From NCBI GenBank assembly GCA_963524305.1, contig CAURGH010000002.1:62001-126000 (forward strand): DNA of 64,000 nt, written 5' to 3'. The stretch's first letter is position 1, and each line of letters opens with the position of its first letter. This document shows, piece after piece, positions 16,753-25,980 of the stretch. The notes under the pieces were generated by a model. The model ran no database searches. It was given only the letters and a program-made list of their open reading frames with translations, and was not told the DNA's origin. Both the position numbers and the translations under genes were made by a program. Source of the DNA: JABCPH02 sp963524305. GTDB taxonomy: Bacteria > Fusobacteriota > Fusobacteriia > Fusobacteriales > Leptotrichiaceae.

Positions 16753-17754
16753 ATGAATAGAATGGATTACGGACGTAGTGTCGTAACGGTTAGAGTTTTA
16801 GAAAAAAAACTTTTGACTAAAAATAAGCTAGATAGAATGATTGACGCTGAAACTCCCGAAGAAGTATTAAAATTATTGGGAGATACAGAATATTCTCAAA
16901 ATATGTCTGATATTCAAAATGCTCAAGATTATGAAGTGATATTGAAAAGAGAAACTGAAAGAGTGTTTAATCTAGTTAGAGAATTAAGTAATGATACAGA
17001 AATAGTTGATATACTTTCTTTAAAATATGATTATCATAATCTAAAAGTATTATTAAAAGGAAGATTGTCCGGGAATGATTTTTCGTATTTATTGATGGAT
17101 GCAGGTACTCAAAAAGCAGATAAATTAAAATTAAGATTTGATACGAAACATTATAGTGAATTTCCAGATGAATTTTCTAAAGCAATTAATGAAGTAGAAA
17201 AAGATTTTGATGAAAAAAAAGATCCACAAAGAATTGATATCATAGTTGATAAATATTATTATATAAATTTACTTCGTATTGCAAGAAAAGTAAATGTACC
17301 TTTAATAACTAACTATGTTGAAGGACTTGTTGATTTTCAAAATATAATAACTTTGTTTAGAGTAAAAAAACAACATAGAGATATGAAATTTTTAGAAACA
17401 GTTGTTCATGAAGGTGGAACAATTCCTAAAAATAAAATTGTTGCTTCATTGAATGATACTCCAGAAGTTATTGCACAAAATTTTAGAAGAGAAAAATTAG
17501 GTGCATTTTTAGTGGAAGGTGTGGAAGCGTTTAATGAAAGTAAAAGATTGTCAGAATTTGAGAAAATAAGTGATAATTATTTGATGGAGTTAAATAAAGA
17601 ATCTAAATATATAGTATTTGGTCCTGAACCATTATTTACATACTTAGTTGCGAAAGAAAGAGAAATTAATGCGTTAAGAATGATAATGGTTAGTAAAATA
17701 AATAATATTAGTTCTGATAAAATAAAAGGAAGGCTGCGTGAGACATATGCATAA
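16753..17754 (+). CDS. ntpC: V-type ATPase subunit C (d-subunit)
   Basis: Subunit C/d (333 residues) is the funnel-like helical connector between the central stalk and the c-ring. The N-terminal YGRSVVTVRVLEKKLL and the internal YYINLLRIARK, DFQNIITLFRVKK blocks fit the vATP-synt_AC39 family. The start ATG is preceded by GGGAG. Its last 17 bases overlap the next gene, coupling translation. Confidence 0.9.
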   Translation: MNRMDYGRSVVTVRVLEKKLLTKNKLDRMIDAETPEEVLKLLGDTEYSQNMSDIQNAQDYEVILKRETERVFNLVRELSNDTEIVDILSLKYDYHNLKVLLKGRLSGNDFSYLLMDAGTQKADKLKLRFDTKHYSEFPDEFSKAINEVEKDFDEKKDPQRIDIIVDKYYYINLLRIARKVNVPLITNYVEGLVDFQNIITLFRVKKQHRDMKFLETVVHEGGTIPKNKIVASLNDTPEVIAQNFRREKLGAFLVEGVEAFNESKRLSEFEKISDNYLMELNKESKYIVFGPEPLFTYLVAKEREINALRMIMVSKINNISSDKIKGRLRETYA

Positions 17755-18055
17755 AGTAGGTGTAGTAGGAGATAAAGATTCTATTTTAGCTTTTAAGGCT
17801 TTAGGTGTAGATGTGTATCCAGTCGTGACTAAAGAAGAAGCAAGAAAAAGAATTGATAGTTTAGCTAATGATAAATATGGGATAATATTTGTTACTGAAC
17901 AAGTAGCCGCATTAGTAGAAGAAACTGTTGAAAGATATAATAAGGAATTAACACCAGCGATTATATTGATACCAAATAACCAAGGAAGTTTAGGTATTGG
18001 ATTGAGTAAAATAGATGAATATGTTGAAAAAGCAATAGGATCGAACATATTCTAA
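17738..18055 (+). CDS. ntpG: V-type ATPase subunit F (NtpG)
   Basis: Subunit F (105 residues) is part of the central rotor stalk with D. It shows the family pattern: HKVGVVGDKDSILAFKALG at the N-terminus, then IIFVTEQVAAL and a C-terminal helix with PNNQGSLGIGLSKI. Of the possible starts, GTG 17738 lies five bases after AAAGGAAGG and is preferred to ATG 17747. The gene begins inside ntpC. In E. hirae this subunit is named NtpG, which is why that symbol is used. Confidence 0.88.
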   Translation: MRHMHKVGVVGDKDSILAFKALGVDVYPVVTKEEARKRIDSLANDKYGIIFVTEQVAALVEETVERYNKELTPAIILIPNNQGSLGIGLSKIDEYVEKAIGSNIF

Positions 18056-18076
18056 TGTGGAAAGGAGCAGATATTC

Positions 18077-19849
18077 TTGAAAGTAGGAAAAATAATAAAA
18101 GTTTCAGGACCTTTAGTTGTTGCTGAAGGTATGGATGAAGCAAATGTGTATGACGTTGTAAAAGTATCTGATAGTAAACTGATTGGAGAAATAATTGAAA
18201 TGAGAGGAGATAAGGCTTCTATACAGGTTTATGAAGAAACTGTAGGTATAGGACCTGGAGAACCAGTTTATTCAACTGGAGAGCCTCTTAGTGTTGAGTT
18301 GGGACCAGGATTGCTAGAAGCTATGTTTGATGGAATTCAAAGACCTTTAAAAGAGTTCCAAGAAAAAGCGGGAGACTTTTTGAATAAAGGGGTAGAAGTA
18401 CCTTCGTTGAATAGAGAAAAGAAATGGGATTTTGAACCAGCAGTTTCAGTAGGAGATAAAGTTGAAGCTGGAGATATAATAGGAACTGTTCAAGAAACAG
18501 CAGTGGTTAATCATAAAATTATGGTTCCATACGGTGTAGAAGGGACAATAAAATCTATTACAAAAGGAAGTTTTACAGTAGTTGAAACAGTTGCTGTAGT
18601 TGAAACTTCAAAAGGTGATGTAGAAGTACAAATGATGCAAAAATGGCCTGTAAGAAGAGGTAGAAAATATTCTAAAAAATTAAATCCAGAAGCTCCATTA
18701 ATAACAGGACAAAGGGTTATCGATACATTTTTCCCAGTAACAAAAGGTGGAACTGCCTGTGTACCAGGACCATTTGGATCAGGGAAAACAGTAGTGCAAC
18801 ACCAAATGGCAAAATGGGCAGATGCTCAAATAATTGTTTATGTAGGATGTGGGGAACGTGGAAATGAGATGACAGATGTTCTTATGGAATTCCCCGAAAT
18901 AGTAGATCCTAAAACTGGAGAATCATTAATGAAAAGAACAGTATTGATTGCAAATACTTCAAATATGCCAGTTGCAGCAAGGGAAGCTAGTATTTATACT
19001 GGAATCACAATTGCTGAGTACTTTAGGGATATGGGATATTCAGTAGCAATAATGGCTGATTCTACATCAAGATGGGCAGAAGCATTAAGAGAAATGTCAG
19101 GAAGACTTGAAGAAATGCCAGGAGATGAAGGATATCCAGCATATTTAGGTTCAAGAGCAGCTGAGTTTTATGAAAGAGCTGGGCATGTTGTTTGCTTAGG
19201 AAAAGACGGAAGAGAAGGAGCATTGACAGTTATTGGTGCTGTTTCGCCTCCAGGTGGAGATATTTCAGAACCAGTTTCACAAGCAACATTGAGAATTGTT
19301 AAAGTGTTCTGGGGATTAGATGCAAACTTGGCTTATAGAAGACACTTTCCGGCAATTAACTGGTTGAATTCGTATACATTGTATCAAACAAAAGTTGATG
19401 GATGGATGGATAAAAATATAGGTCCAGCATTTTCAAAAAATAGAGCTAGAGCGATGGCTTTATTACAAGAAGAAAATAGTTTACAAGAAATTGTAAGATT
19501 GGTTGGTAAAGATACTTTATCTGAAAAAGATCAATTGAAATTAGAGGTAGCTAAATCAATAAGAGAAGATTATTTACAACAAAATGCATTTATGGAATCT
19601 GATACATATACTTCATTAGAAAAACAAGAAAAAATGTTAGATTTAGTTTTAAAATTCTATGATGAAGGTAATAGAGGATTAGAACATGGAGCATATTTGA
19701 ATGAAATTGCTTCACTTGAGGTAAGAGATAAAATAGCGAGAGCTAAATATTTACCAGAAGATGAGTTATTCAAAATTGATGAAATTGGGAAAGAGTTAGA
19801 AAATGCAATAGATGATCTTGTAGCAAAAGGAGGTGCACTAGATGCTTAA
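18077..19849 (+). CDS. ntpA: V-type ATPase catalytic subunit A
   Basis: Subunit A (590 residues) hydrolyses ATP in the A3B3 head. The P-loop GPFGSGKTV is near residue 233 and the family-specific non-homologous insert lies between the N-terminal barrel and the nucleotide domain. DSTSRWAEALREMSGRLEEMPG is the signature region, with core SRWAEALRE. The start is TTG 18077, placed by AAAGGAG at 18061-18067. The stop overlaps the ntpB start by eight bases. Confidence 0.97.
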   Translation: MKVGKIIKVSGPLVVAEGMDEANVYDVVKVSDSKLIGEIIEMRGDKASIQVYEETVGIGPGEPVYSTGEPLSVELGPGLLEAMFDGIQRPLKEFQEKAGDFLNKGVEVPSLNREKKWDFEPAVSVGDKVEAGDIIGTVQETAVVNHKIMVPYGVEGTIKSITKGSFTVVETVAVVETSKGDVEVQMMQKWPVRRGRKYSKKLNPEAPLITGQRVIDTFFPVTKGGTACVPGPFGSGKTVVQHQMAKWADAQIIVYVGCGERGNEMTDVLMEFPEIVDPKTGESLMKRTVLIANTSNMPVAAREASIYTGITIAEYFRDMGYSVAIMADSTSRWAEALREMSGRLEEMPGDEGYPAYLGSRAAEFYERAGHVVCLGKDGREGALTVIGAVSPPGGDISEPVSQATLRIVKVFWGLDANLAYRRHFPAINWLNSYTLYQTKVDGWMDKNIGPAFSKNRARAMALLQEENSLQEIVRLVGKDTLSEKDQLKLEVAKSIREDYLQQNAFMESDTYTSLEKQEKMLDLVLKFYDEGNRGLEHGAYLNEIASLEVRDKIARAKYLPEDELFKIDEIGKELENAIDDLVAKGGALDA

Positions 19850-21221
19850 AGAATATAAAACTATAACAGAAGTAGTAGGACCTTTGATGGTAGTTGAAGG
19901 TGTTGAAGGAATAAAATATTATGAATTAGTTGATATTGAAACTCAAACTGGAGAATTGAGAAGAGGTAGGGTTCTTGAGGTAAATGGCGATAAAGCAATG
20001 GTTCAGTTATTTGAAAATTCTGCTGGATTAAATTTGAAAGATTCAAAAGTTAGATTTTTAGGAAGACCTTTATCATTGGGTGTATCTGAAGATATGATAG
20101 GAAGAGTATTTGATGGAATGGGTAGACCAAAAGATAATGGTCCAAAAATTATTCCAGAAAAAACATTAGATATTGAAGGAACTGCGATTAATCCAGTTTC
20201 CAGAGATTACCCTTCAGAGTTTATTCAAACAGGAATTTCTGCAATTGACGGATTGAATACATTAGTTAGAGGACAAAAATTACCAATATTTTCTGGTTCA
20301 GGGATGCCACATGCTGACTTAGCGGCACAAATAGCTAGACAAGCAAGAGTACTAGGTACTGATTCAAAATTTGCGGTTGTATTTGGTGCGATTGGGATAA
20401 CTTTTGAAGAAGCACAATTCTTTATTGATGACTTCAAGAAAACAGGAGCAATTGATAGAACGGTATTATTTATGAACTTGGCTGATGATCCAGCAATTGA
20501 AAGAATTGCAACACCAAGAATGGCACTTACGTGTGCAGAATATTTAGCATTTGAAAAAGGTATGCACGTGTTAGTAATTTTAACAGATTTGACTAACTAT
20601 TGTGAAGCGTTGAGGGAAGTATCAGCAGCTAGAAAAGAAGTTCCAGGAAGAAGAGGATATCCAGGATACTTGTATACCGATTTATCAACTTTATATGAAA
20701 GAGCAGGAAGAATTAAAGGTAGAGAAGGTTCAATAACACAAATACCAATATTAACAATGCCAGAAGATGATAAAACGCATCCAATTCCAGATTTGACTGG
20801 ATATATAACAGAAGGACAAATTATTTTATCAAGAGAATTGTATAAACAAAACTTGATGCCACCAATTGATGTATTACCATCACTTTCGAGATTGAAAGAT
20901 AAAGGTATAGGTAAAAATAAAACTAGAGAAGATCATGCGGATACGATGAACCAATTATTTGCGGCTTACGCGACAGGAAAAGAAGCAAAAGAATTAGCAG
21001 TAATTTTAGGAGAGTCTGCATTGTCAGATACAGATAAAGCATTTGTTAAATTTACAAATGCGTTTGAGGAAAAATATGTAGCTCAAGGATTTGAAACAAA
21101 CAGAACGATAGAAGAAACTTTAAACTTAGGTTGGGAATTATTGAAAATATTGCCTAGAACAGAATTAAAAAGAATTAGAGACGAATATTTGGAAAAATAT
21201 CTACCAGCAGGAGATGAATAA
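19842..21221 (+). CDS. ntpB: V-type ATPase regulatory subunit B
   Basis: Subunit B (459 residues) alternates with A in the head and binds nucleotide without catalysis. Where A has a P-loop, B has SGSGMPHADLAAQI, the normal non-catalytic form. The signature PGRRGYPGYLYTDLSTLYERAG is present, with core GYPGYLYTDL. The start lies within an AGGAGG-led overlap with ntpA. The length is usual for the family. Confidence 0.97.
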   Translation: MLKEYKTITEVVGPLMVVEGVEGIKYYELVDIETQTGELRRGRVLEVNGDKAMVQLFENSAGLNLKDSKVRFLGRPLSLGVSEDMIGRVFDGMGRPKDNGPKIIPEKTLDIEGTAINPVSRDYPSEFIQTGISAIDGLNTLVRGQKLPIFSGSGMPHADLAAQIARQARVLGTDSKFAVVFGAIGITFEEAQFFIDDFKKTGAIDRTVLFMNLADDPAIERIATPRMALTCAEYLAFEKGMHVLVILTDLTNYCEALREVSAARKEVPGRRGYPGYLYTDLSTLYERAGRIKGREGSITQIPILTMPEDDKTHPIPDLTGYITEGQIILSRELYKQNLMPPIDVLPSLSRLKDKGIGKNKTREDHADTMNQLFAAYATGKEAKELAVILGESALSDTDKAFVKFTNAFEEKYVAQGFETNRTIEETLNLGWELLKILPRTELKRIRDEYLEKYLPAGDE

Positions 21222-21223
21222 TT

Positions 21224-21865
21224 ATGGCAAGATTAAATGTCAATCCTACTAGGATGGAATTATCTAAGTTAAAGATTCGTTTGAAAACAGCATCAAGTGG
21301 ACATAAATTGTTGAAAGATAAACAAGATGAGCTTATGAGACAATTTATTGAAATGATTAAACAAAATAAAAAGTTGCGTGAAAAAGTTGAAGCAAGATTA
21401 CAAGATTCATTTAAAGGTTTTCTTTTAGCAAGAGGTGTAATGTCAGATGAAATGCTTGAAAATGCGATTGCGTATCCAAAAGAAAAAATTAGTGTTAATA
21501 TCACTAAAAAAAATATTATGAGTGTTAATGTTCCTAAAATGGAATTTATTAAAGATGAAACAAGTGCTGAAGGTTCGATATATCCTTATGGGTATGCTCA
21601 GACATCAGCTGATTTGGATGATGCGATTGATGGTTTAAATAGTGTAATGTCTGAATTACTGAAATTGTCTGAAATTGAAAAAGCATGTCAATTAATGGCG
21701 GATGAAGTTGAAAAAACAAGACGTCGTGTCAATGCTTTGGAATACAGAACAATCCCTCAGTTAAAGGAAACAATAAGATTTATTCAAATGAAATTGGATG
21801 AAAATGAACGTGGAAGCATAACTCGATTGATGAAAGTAAAAGATATGATGGCAAATGCACAGTAG
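21224..21865 (+). CDS. ntpD: V-type ATPase subunit D (central stalk)
   Basis: Subunit D (213 residues) is the coiled-coil rotor shaft inside the A3B3 head. The N-terminal LNVNPTRMELSKLKIRL and C-terminal RRVNALEYRTIPQLKETI are family signatures, with ALEYRTIP the clearest. It starts two bases after ntpB. It is the last gene of the operon; counterparts of E. hirae ntpH and ntpJ are absent. No clear hairpin terminator follows; only a weak TAGGA...TCCTA pairing precedes a T-run. Confidence 0.94.
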   Translation: MARLNVNPTRMELSKLKIRLKTASSGHKLLKDKQDELMRQFIEMIKQNKKLREKVEARLQDSFKGFLLARGVMSDEMLENAIAYPKEKISVNITKKNIMSVNVPKMEFIKDETSAEGSIYPYGYAQTSADLDDAIDGLNSVMSELLKLSEIEKACQLMADEVEKTRRRVNALEYRTIPQLKETIRFIQMKLDENERGSITRLMKVKDMMANAQ

Positions 21866-21903
21866 GAGTGAAGAGAAATTCCTAACTTTCCAAAATTTTT
21901 TTC

Positions 21904-21932
21904 TTTACAAAAACTGTAAATTATGGTATCAT
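21904..21932 (+). promoter_or_regulatory. Promoter for rpsO
   Basis: TTTACA (21904-21909), 17 bases, TATCAT (21927-21932). Transcription would start near 21939, giving a leader of about 75 bases. Confidence 0.65.
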
Positions 21933-21953
21933 ACCTAAAGTAATTTAATCTAC

Positions 21954-21976
21954 GAATATAAGTTGCCACTATATTC
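21954..21976 (+). promoter_or_regulatory. Hairpin in the rpsO leader (possible S15 autoregulation)
   Basis: GAATATA (21954-21960) pairs perfectly with TATATTC (21970-21976) around a nine-base loop, AGTTGCCAC. It lies in the leader about 20 bases before the AGGAGG of rpsO. S15 represses its own mRNA through leader structures in several phyla, and the structures differ between phyla. That this is such a site is inference from position. Confidence 0.35.
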
Positions 21977-22014
21977 TTGGATTGGATAATATATAATTAG
22001 GAGGAAATTAAACA

Positions 22015-22278
22015 ATGGCAATGAAATCAAAAAAAGAAATTATTGAAGCGTTTGGAAAAAATGCACAAGATACTGGATCTGCAGAAGTTCAAGTAGCTTT
22101 ATTAACAGAAAGAATTAACCACTTAACAGGACACTTGAAAGTTCATTTTAAAGATGTTCACTCAAGAGTTGGATTATTAAAAATGGTTGGTAAAAGAAGA
22201 AGATTATTAAACTACATTAAAAATAGAAATGTTGATGATTACAGAAACTTAATCGAAAGATTAGGAATCAGAAAATAG
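22015..22278 (+). CDS. rpsO: 30S ribosomal protein S15
   Basis: S15 (87 residues) binds 16S rRNA early in assembly of the small-subunit platform. The sequence TGSAEVQVALLTERINHLTGHL is the family hallmark, with core EVQVALLTERI; the C-terminal GKRRRLLNYIK follows. An AGGAGG precedes the ATG by ten bases. The gene has its own promoter and a strong terminator; pnp, its common neighbour, is not next to it. Confidence 0.97.
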   Translation: MAMKSKKEIIEAFGKNAQDTGSAEVQVALLTERINHLTGHLKVHFKDVHSRVGLLKMVGKRRRLLNYIKNRNVDDYRNLIERLGIRK

Positions 22279-22291
22279 TAAAATTAAGTTG

Positions 22292-22321
22292 AAGCTATCT
22301 CGATTTGAGGTAGCTTTTTTT
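22292..22321 (+). terminator. Terminator after rpsO
   Basis: AAGCTATCTC (22292-22301) pairs with GAGGTAGCTT (22307-22316) through ten pairs, one G-U, around GATTT. Seven Ts follow the stem's G-C part. Confidence 0.9.
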
Positions 22322-22362
22322 ATATAAATTTAGTAAAAGTTATAGAAGAAATTAGAAAAAAA

Positions 22363-22371
22363 TGTTATAAT
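22363..22371 (+). promoter_or_regulatory. Extended -10 promoter for the acyltransferase gene
   Basis: TGTTATAAT, the same extended -10 sequence as before typA, about 100 bases before the gene. No convincing -35 is present. Confidence 0.35.
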
Positions 22372-22472
22372 TTTAGAAATTAAATATGTTAATAGGTATT
22401 TTTTAGATATAATTATAACAATTAAAAATGACTATTAAAAATTTATTATTTAGAAAAATTGGAGATTATGAT

Positions 22473-23330
22473 ATGAAATATACATTTAGTGAAAATATTC
22501 AAGGTTTTTTAGTGATTGGAATAAGAAAAATTTTATCTTTTTTTCCGCTAAAAAAAAGGTATAAGTTTTTTGAAAATTTAGGGTTGTTGGGCTATTATTT
22601 GATAAAGAAAAGAAGAGAATTGACGATTGATAATATTAAAAATGCATTTCCTGAAAAAAGTGAGAAAGAAGTTATTGAGATTGCTAAAGGTTCTTATAAA
22701 ACAATGGGAAAAATGATAATGACGTCGATTTATTTGGAAGAAATTACAAAAAATGGAAATACAGTTGTGGAAAATGAAGAATTGATGTTGGAGGCGTGTT
22801 CTCGTTCGGAAAAGGCTGTAATTATTGTTTCGCTGCATTTGGGTGGATTTGAAGCTGGAAGTGTTATGCGAAATATTAGAAAATTTTATGCGGTATTCAG
22901 ACGACAGAAAAATAGAAAGTTGAATGATTTAATGACGAAATGGAGAGAAGAAGGAGGACTTAATTCTTTGCCGTTGAAAGATACAGATGCTTTGAATAAG
23001 GCTTTAGGTGAGAAATGTATGATAGCGTTGGCTTCAGATCATCATGGATCAGGTGTTGAGGTTGAATTTTTTGGAAGACCAGTTGAGGCTGTAACTGGAC
23101 CTGCATTACTAGGTTTTAAAAATAATACTCCGTTGATTTTAACTTATGCGGTGTTTGAAGACAATGTAATTAAAATAAAAAACAAGAAAATTTTGGAAGT
23201 AGAGAAAAAAGGAAAATTAAAAGAAACAATACAATACAATATGCAAGAGATTTTTTATGAATTTGAAAAAATCATAAGAGAATATCCAGATCAGTATATG
23301 TGGCAACATAAAAGATGGAGAAAAAAATAA
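22473..23330 (+). CDS. LpxL/HtrB-like lipid A acyltransferase
   Basis: A 285-residue member of the lysophospholipid acyltransferase family that adds secondary acyl chains to lipid A in the inner membrane. The catalytic HX4E motif is HLGGFE, and a hydrophobic N-terminal segment anchors the protein. The C-terminal YPDQYMWQHKRW, with W-x-H-x-R-W, is typical of LpxL/LpxM. It is evidence for a diderm with lipid A. The frame is open from 22428, but TTGGAG at 22459-22464 places the start at ATG 22473. Which acyl chain it transfers cannot be told from sequence. Confidence 0.88.
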   Translation: MKYTFSENIQGFLVIGIRKILSFFPLKKRYKFFENLGLLGYYLIKKRRELTIDNIKNAFPEKSEKEVIEIAKGSYKTMGKMIMTSIYLEEITKNGNTVVENEELMLEACSRSEKAVIIVSLHLGGFEAGSVMRNIRKFYAVFRRQKNRKLNDLMTKWREEGGLNSLPLKDTDALNKALGEKCMIALASDHHGSGVEVEFFGRPVEAVTGPALLGFKNNTPLILTYAVFEDNVIKIKNKKILEVEKKGKLKETIQYNMQEIFYEFEKIIREYPDQYMWQHKRWRKK

Positions 23331-23347
23331 AAAATTAATTCACAGAC

Positions 23348-23376
23348 TTGAATATAAAAAAAAAGTGTGATAGAAT
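23348..23376 (+). promoter_or_regulatory. Promoter for the small exported protein and rny
   Basis: TTGAAT (23348-23353), 17 bases, TAGAAT (23371-23376) with a TG extension. It ends 30 bases before the start codon. Confidence 0.6.
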
Positions 23377-23406
23377 TATAAAGTAAACTTTTTGGAGGGA
23401 AAATAG

Positions 23407-23799
23407 ATGAAAAAATATTTATTTTTACCAATTTTATTAATTTTTATGACCTGTACATCATTAAATGCATCTACTACAGTAACAGAAACTAATAAAATTA
23501 GTAATGAGATTACGACTGTAATCGAAGAATTAAAAGAAGTTGCAAGTTTAAATGAATATGATAAATTAGAAAACTTTTTTTTACCTACATTAAAAAATAA
23601 ATATGTTGTTAAACAGCTCAAACAATATGATCTTTCAAATTTAACATTAGTATTTTCAGAAGTTGATGTTATTTCAAAAGATAAAGCAAAAGGGACAATG
23701 GTAGTAAATTATGGTTCAGAGAGTAATTATTTTAAAATAACTTGGAAAATTTCTAATGATGGAACTTGGAAAATTGCTGATGTAGTTGAAAAAAAATAG
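23407..23799 (+). CDS. Small exported protein, NTF2-like fold possible
   Basis: A 130-residue protein with a signal peptide (hydrophobic residues 5-16). Cleavage is probably after LNA at about residue 22; the TC at 16-17 is a poor lipobox because the -1 residue is T. The mature part has helices followed by alternating strands ending in KITWKISNDGTWKIADV. That pattern, with a W-x-I-xD end, resembles NTF2-like/DUF4878 proteins, but the match is by eye. It lies 12 bases before rny and may share its transcript. Function unknown. Confidence 0.7.
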   Translation: MKKYLFLPILLIFMTCTSLNASTTVTETNKISNEITTVIEELKEVASLNEYDKLENFFLPTLKNKYVVKQLKQYDLSNLTLVFSEVDVISKDKAKGTMVVNYGSESNYFKITWKISNDGTWKIADVVEKK

Positions 23800-23811
23800 G
23801 AAAGGAGAAAA

Positions 23812-25386
23812 ATGAGCATATCAATAGTTATATTGTTGATTGTTATTTTTTCTTTTTTGGCTTTTTTCATAGCTTATTTTTTTGGAAGCTCAATTTTTAA
23901 AAAGAAATATGGAGAATTGAGTGAATTAGAGCTAAGAATAATTGATGCAAAAAGAAGATTGGAGTCATCAAAAAAAGAAGTTGAAAGAGAAATAGAATCG
24001 TTTAGAAAAGAAGAAACATTAAAAGTAAAAGAAGAACTGCTTAATGAAAAGAAAATAGCAGATGAAGAAATAAAAAAAATGAAATCTGAAATTGCTTTAA
24101 AAGAAGAAAGAATTGTAAAAAAAGAAGAAATTTTAGAGGGAAAAACTGAAAGATTAGAGGAAAAAGAATTCAAAATTGAAAGACATCGTGAAAAATTATC
24201 AAGAAAAGAAAATGAATTGAATGAATTAATTTCTAAGGAAGAAAAAGAGTTAGAAAGAATATCGGAATTGACGAAGGAAGATGCAGCTAAGATAATTCTT
24301 ACTAAGTTGGAAAATGAATTAGATCACGATAAAGCAGTTTTAATAAGAGATTTTGAGCATAATTTGGATAGAGAAAAAGACAGAATTTCTAAGAGAATTA
24401 TTTCTACAGCTATTGGGAAAGCAGCTCCTGATTATGTTATAGATTCAACAATTTCGGTTATTCAGTTGCCAAGTGAAGAGATGAAAGGTAGAATAATTGG
24501 AAGAGAAGGAAGAAATATTAGGGCAATTGAGGCAGCTACAGGAGTGGACTTGATTATAGATGATACGCCTGAAGCAGTTGTTTTATCATCATTTGATGGT
24601 GTCAGAAGAGAAGTGGCTAGAATTGCATTAGAAAAATTAATTTCTGATGGTAGAATTCATCCAACTAAAATAGAAGAAGTAGTTGCAAAAGCTCAAGGTG
24701 AAGTTGATGAAAGTATTTTAGATGCAGCAGAACAAGCTATTTTAGAAGTTGGAATTCCTACATTACCAAGAGAAGTGTTAAAAGTGTTAGGAAGATTGAA
24801 ATTTAGAACATCATTTGGACAAAACATTTTACAACATTCAATTGAAGTGGCACATATTGCTACGGCACTTGCAGCAGAAGTTGGTGCTAATGTAGAAGTG
24901 GCTAAGAGAGCAGGTTTATTGCATGATATTGGTAAAGCATTTTCACACGAACAAGAAGGCTCACATGCTTTAAATGGTGGAGAATTTTTAAGAAAATTCT
25001 CTAAAGAAAATGAGATTGTTATAAATGCTGTAGAAGCACATCACAATGAAGTAGAGCAATTAAGTATTGAAGCAGTGTTAGTTCAAGCTGCAGATTCGAT
25101 ATCGGCATCAAGACCAGGAGCTAGAAGAGAAACATTGTCTAATTACTTGAAGAGATTGGAACAATTGGAAGAAATAGCAAATAGTCATGAAGGAATCGAA
25201 AGCTCGTATGCAATACAAGCTGGAAGAGAATTGAGATTAATTGTTCATCCAGATAAAATTGATGATGATAAAGCTACAATTTTGTCTAGAGAAGTTGCTA
25301 AGGAAATTGAAGAGAAAATGCAATATCCAGGACAAATTAGAGTAACTGTAATAAGAGAAACAAGAGCGGTTGAATACGCAAAATAA
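23812..25386 (+). CDS. rny: Ribonuclease Y
   Basis: RNase Y is a membrane-bound endoribonuclease that starts mRNA decay in bacteria lacking RNase E. It has an N-terminal membrane segment (about residues 3-25), a long coiled coil (about 30-160), a KH domain with GRIIGREGRNIR, and an HD domain with LLHDIGK. Length, 524 residues, is normal. AAAGGAG precedes the ATG closely. Its neighbour two genes along is ymdB, and rny-ymdB is a conserved pairing in Firmicutes; here a GNAT gene sits between them. A terminator follows directly. Confidence 0.97.
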   Translation: MSISIVILLIVIFSFLAFFIAYFFGSSIFKKKYGELSELELRIIDAKRRLESSKKEVEREIESFRKEETLKVKEELLNEKKIADEEIKKMKSEIALKEERIVKKEEILEGKTERLEEKEFKIERHREKLSRKENELNELISKEEKELERISELTKEDAAKIILTKLENELDHDKAVLIRDFEHNLDREKDRISKRIISTAIGKAAPDYVIDSTISVIQLPSEEMKGRIIGREGRNIRAIEAATGVDLIIDDTPEAVVLSSFDGVRREVARIALEKLISDGRIHPTKIEEVVAKAQGEVDESILDAAEQAILEVGIPTLPREVLKVLGRLKFRTSFGQNILQHSIEVAHIATALAAEVGANVEVAKRAGLLHDIGKAFSHEQEGSHALNGGEFLRKFSKENEIVINAVEAHHNEVEQLSIEAVLVQAADSISASRPGARRETLSNYLKRLEQLEEIANSHEGIESSYAIQAGRELRLIVHPDKIDDDKATILSREVAKEIEEKMQYPGQIRVTVIRETRAVEYAK

Positions 25387-25397
25387 ATAAAAATAAT

Positions 25398-25424
25398 AAA
25401 CTGTCTTTAAATGGGGCAGTTTTA
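25398..25424 (+). terminator. Terminator after rny
   Basis: AAACTGTC (25398-25405) pairs with GGGCAGTTT (25414-25422), with one mismatch or wobble, followed by T-rich sequence interrupted by A. Confidence 0.65.
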
Positions 25425-25498
25425 TTATTATTTATTAATGTTTTATTAAATATAAAAGATGCAGTGCAATGAAAAATAGAGTAATGAGAGGAGGAAAA

Positions 25499-25978
25499 AT
25501 GATAAGACAGGCATTAGAAAAAGATATAGAAAAAATAGGTAAATTGATGTACCAAATTCATAAAATTCATTCTGATAGTAGACCAGATTTATTTGTTGTT
25601 GGAGATAGAAAACTTAGTGATAATGAATTGAAAACTCTTATAGAAGATTATAAAATGAAACCTATTTTCGTTTATACAGATGATAAAGATGAGATTTTAG
25701 GATATATAATGTGTCAGTATGAATATACAGGTGGTAAAAATGCTTTAGTTGCTAGAAAGGTATTATATATAGATGATTTTTGTGTAGATGAAGATGCTAG
25801 AGGACAGCAAATAGGAACAAAATTGTATAATTTTGTGATAGAAGTAGCTAAAAATAACGGATGCCAAAGTATAACTTTAAATGTTTGGAATTTTAACGAA
25901 GGTGCAAAGAGATTTTATGATAGAATAGGTTTTAAACCATTGAAAACATTGATGGAAAGAAAATTAGAAAGCGAGTAA
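25499..25978 (+). CDS. GNAT family N-acetyltransferase
   Basis: A 159-residue GNAT-fold acetyltransferase. The acetyl-CoA loop lies around VDEDARGQQIGTKLYNFV, where the family's R/Q-x-x-G-x-G/A pattern reads RGQQIGT. The C-terminal NVWNFNEGAKRFYDRIGF is the usual end of the fold. The substrate, a protein N-terminus, lysine or small amine, cannot be told. The frame is open from 25469, but GAGGAGG at 25489-25495 sets the start at ATG 25499. Its stop is two bases from ymdB, so the two are probably co-transcribed. Confidence 0.9.
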   Translation: MIRQALEKDIEKIGKLMYQIHKIHSDSRPDLFVVGDRKLSDNELKTLIEDYKMKPIFVYTDDKDEILGYIMCQYEYTGGKNALVARKVLYIDDFCVDEDARGQQIGTKLYNFVIEVAKNNGCQSITLNVWNFNEGAKRFYDRIGFKPLKTLMERKLESE

Positions 25979-25980
25979 GA

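Noticed and set aside
21866..21900. Terminator after ntpD from TAGGA and TCCTA
   Set aside because: Only five pairs, and the T-run does not follow the stem directly.
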